Shown here: positions 58,701 through 64,000 of the stretch, in pieces
How positions within the stretch are numbered: the stretch's first letter is position 1
Layout: every line of letters begins with the position of its first letter
NCBI GenBank assembly: GCA_017541025.1
Contig: JAFXZY010000011.1
Coordinates: 1 to 64,000 of the forward strand
Direction: 5' to 3'
Length of the DNA: 64,000 nucleotides
Source: Bacteroidaceae bacterium
Lineage (GTDB): Bacteria > Bacteroidota > Bacteroidia > Bacteroidales > Bacteroidaceae
Program-made: the position numbers and the translations under genes
Notes under the pieces: model-generated
Seen by the model: the letters and a program-made list of their open reading frames with translations, nothing else
Databases searched by the model: none
What the model was told of the DNA's origin: nothing

Positions 58701-61422
58701 AGAACAAACCATTCTCTGTATGAGTATCGTTTAGGACATGTACGTTACCAATGAAACCGCAATTGCTGATAGTCATGTGGCAAGCAGAACCCATAGCACA
58801 ACCAAAGAGACCTGCACCGTTAGTACCGCCATCAACTGTTGCATCGCCCATATTCTGCACACCACTGATGGTGATATGACCTGGCCAGTTGGCCGACATA
58901 CCTACGACACCTGTGTAACCCTGACCCAGGATAGAGCATGTTTTGTCCAACACGACATTTTTTACAAACACACCTTCTGCTGCCCGTGCGTCTTCTGCGC
59001 TAAGGCCGCCAAAACCATTTGATGGCTGGCTGTTCATTACACCGATAAGACCTGCGCCCCTCTTTCCAGGTAAATTGATTTGGAGGTTACTGATGGTGTG
59101 GTACTGACCATCGAAATTGCCATAGAAAGGAGTCGTCTCATTACCGATTTGCGGATAGCTGCGATCGGGATAGGTCGCACTGTACTCTTCCATGTCTATA
59201 TCGGCAGTCAGACGTGCGCTGACACCCAAGTTCACCTCGGCGGCATAGTGGGCCCACCACATAAGCTGAGCGGCATTGCCAATCTCGTACCAGCCATCAA
59301 CGGGAGTCATGTAGTTTTCATCCAAATGTCCGCAAATAGTACATATACCATCACTATATTGATGGCTGGGAACAATAGCACTATACGTATTGGAATATGT
59401 TACATCGCCTATAGGCTTGCCGTCGCAGCCATAGTTTTCGGCAGAGGTATAAACCAACGCGCCCTCCTTCTTAATAGGCAATGGGTATTCATCTTCGCCA
59501 ATCTTCTGATAGAAGCGGTCGAGTCCTTCCTCCTTCTCATTCAGTAAATAGGCAAGTTCGCCACTCTTAACGGCATCTTCATTCTCTAATAAGGTGTATA
59601 GGGATACGTCCCCGCCTACATTATAATTATGAAGGCTATAGACATTTTTAGCACGAATAGAGCCAGGATTACGGGAGATAGTCTGCGTGTCACCACCTAC
59701 GTTGTTAATCGTTCCGATGAAAGCACAGTTGGTTAAATAGTTGGTTCCATTGGCCCAGCCGCAGATACCACCGACGGCTTCTGAACCTTCTACACCATTG
59801 ATGTCGCCCGCATAGATACAGTTTTCAAAGGAAGCATTGGTGCCACCACAATTCAACAGACCACCGTGAGAACAGTCACCGGTATGGGTGGTGTTGATGG
59901 TAATATCGGAGAATACGTTGCGCACCTTATGGTTGCTGCCATAGATACGGCCGACGATAGAACCGGCATTTCGTGCGTCAGTGCTAATCGTACCGTGCAT
60001 AACAACATTCTCGAACACGGCTCCAGTTCCAGTAGCTAAGTACCATTTCGGGAAGAAGGCGGCATAGTCTTCTGTGATATCTACCATCTCGATGGTGAGC
60101 GTATGGCCCTGACCGTTAAAGCTACTCTCTATCCAGTCGTTGGTGTTGAAGATAACCTGACCAGGTTCGGGCTTGCACTCAACATCGTTCGTCAGTTTCA
60201 AATTAAACTTACAACCGTTCTGAAAGCGGTTCCAGCTTTCTGCCAGGAAAAGGTCTTCTCCACTGCTGATAAGGAAAGACTTATCGGAAATATCGAATCT
60301 TTCGGGATTGTTGAAGTCGAAAGCGTTCCAGTTGAACTGGCCGCAAGTGGTGCAGACACCATACTTGTCGTATGTGTGCTTTGTTGCTGTGTCGCTACCA
60401 GTATTGGAGAAGGTAAGCGCACCTTCAGCCAGACCTTGGCAATTGGTAGCAGCAGATGCATAAACCTGACCTGTGCCAAATACGGCTGGCACAGGATAGG
60501 GGTCTGTACCAATCCTCTGCACCCAACGAATCTGACTCTGGTCGCTGTTCAGCTGATAGCAAACCTTTCCGCTTGCCACATCTGCAGAAGACACAAGGGT
60601 TGTTGCCAAGCCGAGCTTGCCCCAGTCGTTGGTGACATAGTTATTGGCGCTGGCACCCGTGGGACGGTTTTTGTAGCTGTCGGCATTGTAAGTTTCCAGG
60701 TTCAATACTTCTAGAGGGGCATCGCTATAGCGTACGAGGCCGGCACTCTTGCCGTCTGACCAATTGAAGTCACTTTCTGCATCATTAATGACCAGACAGT
60801 TTGCAATATTTACGCGTGCAGCATCTATCCAGGCAGCAAGACCACCGCATCTATGCGTGGTGGAGCCAGTAATCTTGATTTTAGAAAGGCAGTTCTCGAT
60901 GAGTGCTACCTTGTTCAGCTGACCGGCAATACCACCAATGCTGGCATCTGCATTATCCTCAAAACTGGCTTCGACATTCACATCAACGAAGCAGTCGCGG
61001 ATGACACCTGAACTGTAATTGGCAATAGCAGCAGTATGCTTATACTTCCCTGCCCTAAGGGTTCCCTGCACCTTCAGTCTTTTGATGATGGCACGCTGAT
61101 CAATAGAACGGAAGAGCGCAGGACCTTCACCGTCCGTACCTTCCGAGAAATCGATTGTAATGGTGTGACCTGCGCCATCAAAAGTGCCGAGATAGTTAGA
61201 ATTGTTGGCGGCAATCTTGGTGTTGTTGGTGCCGAGGTCAATGTCAGCCGTGAGGATGGCATTGGCGTCCTTTTCACCACCATTGACGAGTTCGACGAAA
61301 GCAAAATAGTCTTCCGTCGATCTGATCTGGTAAACGCCGTTTATTTTGTCCAGCGCATACGCAGACATGTTATAGACCACCATGATGGTCATCAAGCATG
61401 TGTTAAGTAGTTTTCTTCTCAT
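55708..61422 (-). CDS. Very large surface protein with GLUG-like beta-helix repeats and a type IX-style tail
   Basis: The 1904-residue protein starts at the ATG at 61422 (MRRKLLNTCLMTIMVVYNMSAYAL, a signal peptide); the ATG at 61548 lies upstream of the -7 box. It contains several modules of the form YxAFxxLVNxGxxxxxAxLTADIDM, GTFDGxGHTI and xxGGLxGxxxGxxxxxxNC, typical of GLUG/beta-helix repeat proteins. Two Cys-pair spacers (GVCTTCG and GICTICG) precede new modules. A central region is helical (about residues 1090-1210), then a lectin-like beta domain (SDFAKKNTEYWTGAW to GWGPIKVIYCG), more helices, and a last repeat module. It ends YNLAGQRLSKVQKG, then NGKKVVVM, a sorting-like tail. The linker VDFNDNVNVNLNN just before it is read from a hexamer repeat. 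Adhesion or glycan binding is inferred. Confidence 0.8.
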   Translation of the reverse strand: MRRKLLNTCLMTIMVVYNMSAYALDKINGVYQIRSTEDYFAFVELVNGGEKDANAILTADIDLGTNNTKIAANNSNYLGTFDGAGHTITIDFSEGTDGEGPALFRSIDQRAIIKRLKVQGTLRAGKYKHTAAIANYSSGVIRDCFVDVNVEASFEDNADASIGGIAGQLNKVALIENCLSKIKITGSTTHRCGGLAAWIDAARVNIANCLVINDAESDFNWSDGKSAGLVRYSDAPLEVLNLETYNADSYKNRPTGASANNYVTNDWGKLGLATTLVSSADVASGKVCYQLNSDQSQIRWVQRIGTDPYPVPAVFGTGQVYASAATNCQGLAEGALTFSNTGSDTATKHTYDKYGVCTTCGQFNWNAFDFNNPERFDISDKSFLISSGEDLFLAESWNRFQNGCKFNLKLTNDVECKPEPGQVIFNTNDWIESSFNGQGHTLTIEMVDITEDYAAFFPKWYLATGTGAVFENVVMHGTISTDARNAGSIVGRIYGSNHKVRNVFSDITINTTHTGDCSHGGLLNCGGTNASFENCIYAGDINGVEGSEAVGGICGWANGTNYLTNCAFIGTINNVGGDTQTISRNPGSIRAKNVYSLHNYNVGGDVSLYTLLENEDAVKSGELAYLLNEKEEGLDRFYQKIGEDEYPLPIKKEGALVYTSAENYGCDGKPIGDVTYSNTYSAIVPSHQYSDGICTICGHLDENYMTPVDGWYEIGNAAQLMWWAHYAAEVNLGVSARLTADIDMEEYSATYPDRSYPQIGNETTPFYGNFDGQYHTISNLQINLPGKRGAGLIGVMNSQPSNGFGGLSAEDARAAEGVFVKNVVLDKTCSILGQGYTGVVGMSANWPGHITISGVQNMGDATVDGGTNGAGLFGCAMGSACHMTISNCGFIGNVHVLNDTHTENGLFSGWLGQYAEVTNCFAMGTIDAYPDPARSWARHPNYNTVVIKNCYALEGSGVTETGYDNNPEDVTFLPGEDIASGSLAWKANGSQFRNPVWYQTIGTNENPVPSPTQGIVIYGAEQYFTATKDEDIKGIAPVIQSYEEGKAAEDVIATQALLDEWKTVAEDLGSATTIIGLADAYDALDAVKADVQENAAVYQAYIDKCEEVKTFLENDQTFSGNLRTSLEAYLSENEEPNEDNPLGTYEYIIEEHTATAEEIQAEIERVDEWLKHAIAEDYVPGTDISWLIPNSDFAKKNTEYWTGAWCNAYGTVKDENDKDIVGVEAWNRTGDMYQTVEGMKSGYYLVGLSGAFRPSNNRYSTNYAAGVYANGIFNYFPAVIEDYIAVADTIDQINCNLHGQGALDLPIYDDFSSTDEEQAENNGAELLGFAVHGPYGMAAAANAGRYQAYTIAYVGEDGKLTIGIKSQGTKYSNDWTGWGPIKVIYCGEEAGDALGIVLENMKARAQAIIDYTIDEDFDDPAASPNFPAELKIQLHEVIVAIETAETVEDKANLARKFSELFQDVYKGKRAYVDLYKFASTLEYIEGGNLPLVAKEDDGEWYETGEMVFSEAARDAIFDASQTMLSAFRDGTFSTEEALNPSTAMEGEVAEAFANIVPKVDNDGYYLISTPEQFVAYRALFLNYNHSIKAKLVNDIDMTGIGMQPFGNNTEGNNDSGINYSGTLDGQGHALENVYIKFLGGRGCALFYELENATVKNLKLTGEYYGDMQRMGGLTRYTSGSTKIENCEIAVVMHNDIEGDATSGGITGCSRGGGNVTVSNCLINCTVIAPNANSFGGVCGWRDGSLTLTNVLVLSQYDTATEPTSYPSDVLSRNGCTVNNVYYAEQSLVPGAVERGTKATDAQLASGEICYSLNGDNQGENVVWFQTLGEDAHPVLDKTHLVVLYDEAKGYYNAEEDPDGIENVDFNDNVNVNLNNGGIYNLAGQRLSKVQKGLNIINGKKVVVM

Positions 61423-61475
61423 TGAATAATGAATTAAAATTAACAAAAAAAATGTATAATGTATATTTTCCGACG

Positions 61476-61483
61476 CAAAAGTA
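61476..61483 (-). promoter_or_regulatory. -7 box of the large surface protein gene
   Basis: Minus-strand TACTTTTG lies 53 bp before the ATG at 61422. No clear -33 box is seen in the AT-rich upstream. Confidence 0.5.
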
Positions 61484-61548
61484 GTGAATATTTGCTTATG
61501 TTTATGCCTTTTCAGATGAGTTTTTTTTAATGTGGATATATGATGCAA

Positions 61549-61735
61549 AATAAATGCACGAAGGCGGCAAAAATTATATAATTTAACCTTAATAGGTTAT
61601 AGGTTATCGTTAAGGTTAATGTTGAAAAAAGTGAACTGCACCATGGTGATTCCTTGTTACATTGAGATTCTTTACTATCTTTACTAGGTTGATTGGAGTT
61701 CTTTAAAAATAGTGTGGCATTTTTTTGTGTTTTAT
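61549..61735. other. Intergenic region with a short word repeat and no gene
   Basis: Between the divergent surface-protein and GH20 genes, 61583-61622 has AACCTTAATAGGTTATAGG and GTTATCGTTAAGGTTAATG echoes. The rest is AT-rich. No ORF has support. Confidence 0.5.
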
Positions 61736-61766
61736 TTTGTTTATCTCTCGCTTATTCGTAACTTTG
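61736..61766 (+). promoter_or_regulatory. Promoter of the GH20 gene (TTTG, 19 bp, TAACTTTG)
   Basis: TTTG at 61736-61739, a 19-bp spacer ending CTTATTCG, and TAACTTTG at 61759-61766. It leaves a leader of about 120 nt with a CCACCA/TGGTGG hairpin at 61770-61801. Confidence 0.78.
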
Positions 61767-61896
61767 CAACCACCAATCTGGGACGCAGTCAGCATGGTGG
61801 CGAAAGGTACAAAATGGATGTGCTTACTTTGACAATTTTGCATGGCATGAGTGACATGCTATTAATTTGTTCGATCATAAATAATATGGTAGTAAA

Positions 61897-63438
61897 ATGA
61901 AGAGTCTTAATCATTGGGTATTGTTGGCGGTGTTATATTTCATGGTGCTTCAGGCAGAAGCACAGCCCCAAACAACAGATTTGATTCCGGCTCCAGTAGC
62001 TTATTCGGTACGCTCTGGAAGCATTTCTGCCAATAAGATGGCCAGCCTGCACGAAAAGGTGCGTCTGTCGGAAAAGGCTCTCCTCCGTCGTTTGGAGGGC
62101 AAGAAACTGGCAGATTGGCAGTTGAAGTCGGCCTATTGGCTGGAAATTGGGAAGAAGGGTGTAAAGATTGAGGCTGCTGACGAGGAAGGCGTCTTTTATG
62201 CCCGTCAGACGCTCAAGATGATGGCTTCCTTAGACAGCTCGGTAAGTTGCTGCACCATCCTTGACTGGCCACGTTTCCGCTACAGGGGCGTGATGCTAGA
62301 CGAGAGCCGGCATTTCCAAGGTAAGGACTTTGTGAAGAAGCAGTTGGAGATGATGGCCCTCCTGAAGATGAACCGCTTCCATTTCCATCTGGTGGATAAT
62401 CCGGGCTGGCGTGTGCAGATTGATGCTTATCCACGACTCACCAAGCTGACGGCTTGGCGTCCTGAAGCCTATTTCTGGGATTGGGAAAAGAACGAGATAG
62501 GCGGGCTTTTCGTCGAAGAGGGAACCCCTGAGGCTTACGGAGGATACTATACCAAGCAGGATATTGCCGATATTCTCTCCTTTGCCAACGAGAGGCATAT
62601 CGAGGTGATTCCCGAAATAGAGATGCCTGGGCATAACTACGAGACCCGTGCCGCTTATCCCGAAATGGCTTGCAGTCTGCCAAATGGTGGAAAAGACCCT
62701 TGGGAACTGTGTCCTGGCAAGGAGAGCACCTTTGAGTTCTTGGAAAAGGTACTGCTGGAGGTTTTCGACATGTTTCCATCGCAGTACATCCATATTGGCG
62801 GTGACGAGGCTCGCAAGAACAACTGGAAGATTTGTCCGAACTGTCAGGCTCGGATAAAGGCCGAAGGGCTGAAGGGCGTGGAAGAGCTTCAGAGTTACAT
62901 GATCAAGCGCATAGAGCGGTTTGCCCATGAACACGGCAAACGTATCATCGGTTGGGACGAAATCCTGCAAGGGGGATTGGCTCCAGATGCTACAGTGATG
63001 TCCTGGCACGGAGTGGAAGCTGGCAAGCAGGCTATCCGGGAAGGTCATGATGTGATTTTTACACCCACGCATTACTATTACCTGGACTATCACCAAGACC
63101 CGGCTCAGTTCCGACCAGTGGGACGTCTTGTATCTCTGGAGAAAGTCTATTCCTTCGAACCAATGGCAGAGGGCATTTCCGAGGCAGACGCCCATCATGT
63201 CTTAGGCGTGCAGGGCAACCTGTGGACAGAGCATGTTCAGGATGCTTGGCATGCCGAGATGATGCTCTATCCCCGTGTATTCGCTATTGCTGAAACGGGC
63301 TGGAGTCAGGCTGAAAAGAAAGACTGGACAGACTTCGAGCTAAGAGCCTCTCTCTTGTCGGCTATCGCTCGCAAATGGGGATACACCGTGTACCCTGCAA
63401 AAACAATTAATAATGAACAATTAATAATGAATGAATAA
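61897..63438 (+). CDS. Secreted GH20 beta-N-acetylhexosaminidase
   Basis: GH20 enzymes release terminal GlcNAc or GalNAc with help from the substrate acetamido group. After a signal peptide (to about residue 22, QAEA) there is a short GH20b-like domain. The catalytic barrel follows: RYRGVMLDESRHFQGKDFVKKQLEMMALLKMNRFHFHLVDNPGWR in order, then the catalytic pair Asp303-Glu304 in HIGGDEARKN, and MSWHG and QGNLWTEHV near the end. At 513 residues it is a compact form without extra binding modules. Its last dozen residues, KTINNEQLIMNE, come from an AATTAATAATGAAC word repeat rather than from the fold. Likely targets are host or dietary glycans or peptidoglycan amino sugars. Confidence 0.92.
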   Translation: MKSLNHWVLLAVLYFMVLQAEAQPQTTDLIPAPVAYSVRSGSISANKMASLHEKVRLSEKALLRRLEGKKLADWQLKSAYWLEIGKKGVKIEAADEEGVFYARQTLKMMASLDSSVSCCTILDWPRFRYRGVMLDESRHFQGKDFVKKQLEMMALLKMNRFHFHLVDNPGWRVQIDAYPRLTKLTAWRPEAYFWDWEKNEIGGLFVEEGTPEAYGGYYTKQDIADILSFANERHIEVIPEIEMPGHNYETRAAYPEMACSLPNGGKDPWELCPGKESTFEFLEKVLLEVFDMFPSQYIHIGGDEARKNNWKICPNCQARIKAEGLKGVEELQSYMIKRIERFAHEHGKRIIGWDEILQGGLAPDATVMSWHGVEAGKQAIREGHDVIFTPTHYYYLDYHQDPAQFRPVGRLVSLEKVYSFEPMAEGISEADAHHVLGVQGNLWTEHVQDAWHAEMMLYPRVFAIAETGWSQAEKKDWTDFELRASLLSAIARKWGYTVYPAKTINNEQLIMNE

Positions 63439-63440
63439 CA

Positions 63441-63661
63441 ATGAAAAAAACATTCTTTATCATCATGATGAGCATGGCTCCATTTGCTATGGCTCAGACT
63501 ATCGTCAACCCCATGGTGGCGAGTTCTCGGTAGTCGCTCTGGCTTGGCTTGACTGGCAATTGAAGAAGAATCGCGAAGCTGCCAAGATGTTTGTCGGCAA
63601 GAAAAATCTGCTCTCGCAGCGCAAGGAGTGGACGTTAGAGAAGAACAAGAAAATGAAGTAA
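63441..63661 (+). pseudogene. Remnant of a secreted alpha/beta hydrolase, internally deleted and frameshifted
   Basis: An ATG at 63441 opens a clear signal peptide, MKKTFFIIMMSMAPFAMAQ, followed by TIVNPMVASSR and a stop at 63531-63533. One base out of frame, the sequence HGGEFSVVALAWLDWQLKK, then AAKMFVGKK and WTLEKNKKMK, runs to a stop at 63659. This second part reads like the C-terminus of secreted alpha/beta hydrolases (esterase-like) common in Prevotella. One extra C in the CCCC run near 63510-63513 would join the two. The main body of the enzyme is absent, so this looks like a deletion remnant. A genuine tiny secreted protein with a frameshift is the alternative. Confidence 0.65.
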
Positions 63662-63682
63662 AATAACAAATCATCGAACAAT

Positions 63683-64000
63683 ATGAAACGAATCATCTAT
63701 AGCATTTGCGTGTTGCTTACGGCGCTGACGAGCACCGCATCAGCTATAGATGTTCATTATATTGATAAGGTGGAGGAGGTCAGCGTAGAGGTACCAGTAG
63801 GCAATGCGCCTAGGTTGCCTTACCAGTTATGGGTGACATACTCCGACGGAAAGGGTGAGTACCGACAGGTGAAATGGCTCAACGCATCGGAGGCTTTGGA
63901 AAAAGCCGAGGCTAACCCTGCTATGAATCCTGTGGGTACTATTTATAAGGTACGCGGCTTCATCATTGGCGACAATAGCACACCTAATGGTTTTCCCGTA
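63683..64000 (+). CDS. Start of an exported protein with an Ig-like N-terminal domain, cut by the window end
   Basis: The first 106 residues are visible. A signal peptide (MKRIIYSICVLLTALTSTASA) is followed by IDKVEEVSVEVPVGNAPRLPYQLWVTYSDG, the pattern of bacterial Ig-like domains (Big_4 type) that precede or follow catalytic modules in Bacteroidales glycosidases. KWLNASEALEKAEANP and GTIYKVRGFIIGDNS continue the domain. The catalytic part, if any, lies beyond base 64000. Its place after the GH20 gene and hydrolase remnant suggests a carbohydrate-active enzyme. Confidence 0.75.
   Translation, partial: MKRIIYSICVLLTALTSTASAIDVHYIDKVEEVSVEVPVGNAPRLPYQLWVTYSDGKGEYRQVKWLNASEALEKAEANPAMNPVGTIYKVRGFIIGDNSTPNGFPV

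Noticed and set aside
61712-61900. 62-codon ORF upstream of the GH20 gene
   Set aside because: It spans the GH20 promoter (61736-61766) and leader and has no recognisable protein features.
1-64000. tRNA or rRNA genes
   Set aside because: I scanned the intergenic gaps for cloverleaf signatures and rRNA-like sequence and saw none; the GGTGCAAATCC near 39700 belongs to the riboswitch.

Overview
The window reads as a piece of chromosome from a Bacteroidales bacterium, most likely Prevotellaceae (Prevotella in the broad sense); the genus is inferred. Evidence: promoters carry the Bacteroidetes -7 box TAnnTTTG, often with TTTG 19-20 bp upstream; most starts have A-rich leaders rather than a Shine-Dalgarno; the type IX secretion genes porU and porV are present; several secreted proteins end in short Prevotella-style tails (for example NGKKVVVM); and there are TonB-dependent receptors, an MurA with Asp in place of the catalytic Cys, and many surface glycosidases.

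Layout. 1-430: the end of a truncated ORF and a four-copy 22-bp tandem repeat that may be an IS21-type end. 430-6.3 kb (minus strand): a small exported protein, fur-purA, and an AraC-type regulator with dipeptidyl peptidase III and an AlkD-like protein. 6.3-14.1 kb: recQ, a large SbcC-like zinc-hook protein without ATPase heads, hisS, and a secreted M15 peptidase-NamZ fusion. 14.2-17.4 kb: rplM-rpsI-rpsB-tsf, with structured leaders before rplM and rpsB. 17.5-23.1 kb: a FAH-family hydrolase, then porU-porV. 23.1-25.8 kb (minus): yicC-gmk-nadD-ispF. 25.9-33.6 kb (plus): a long housekeeping operon, tsaB-DUF4290-murA-rimM-dxr-rseP-lipoprotein-cca. 33.7-35.7 kb: a GH66 dextranase-like enzyme.

35.7-53.1 kb is a cobalamin locus. 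cbiA-cobS-cobU-cobT run on the minus strand. Divergently, a cobalamin riboswitch precedes two TonB receptors and a lipoprotein CbiK-type chelatase. After a terminator and a new promoter come cbiHC, cbiET, cbiGF, cbiD and the btuF and btuC homologues. Corrin-ring genes are fused in pairs. No cbiL, cbiJ, cbiB, cbiP, cobD, adenosyltransferase or btuD is in view. 53.2-64 kb holds carbohydrate and surface functions: a DUF4861-GH43 fusion, a 1904-residue surface protein, a GH20 hexosaminidase, a broken hydrolase remnant, and the start of another exported protein.

The most unusual feature is repetitive. One family is a palindromic element (consensus roughly AAAGCCTCCCCC, spacer, CCCCTCCnAAGGAGGGG), REPIN-like in one 80-bp copy. 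The others are short tandem 'word' repeats with units of about 6, 7, 13 or 21 bp. Both lie between genes and, repeatedly, in frame inside genes (nadD, cca twice, cobT, cobU, cbiA, the cbiH-cbiC junction, cbiE and cbiT, a TonB receptor, GH43, GH20), where they form linkers, tails, part of a signal peptide and even a start codon.
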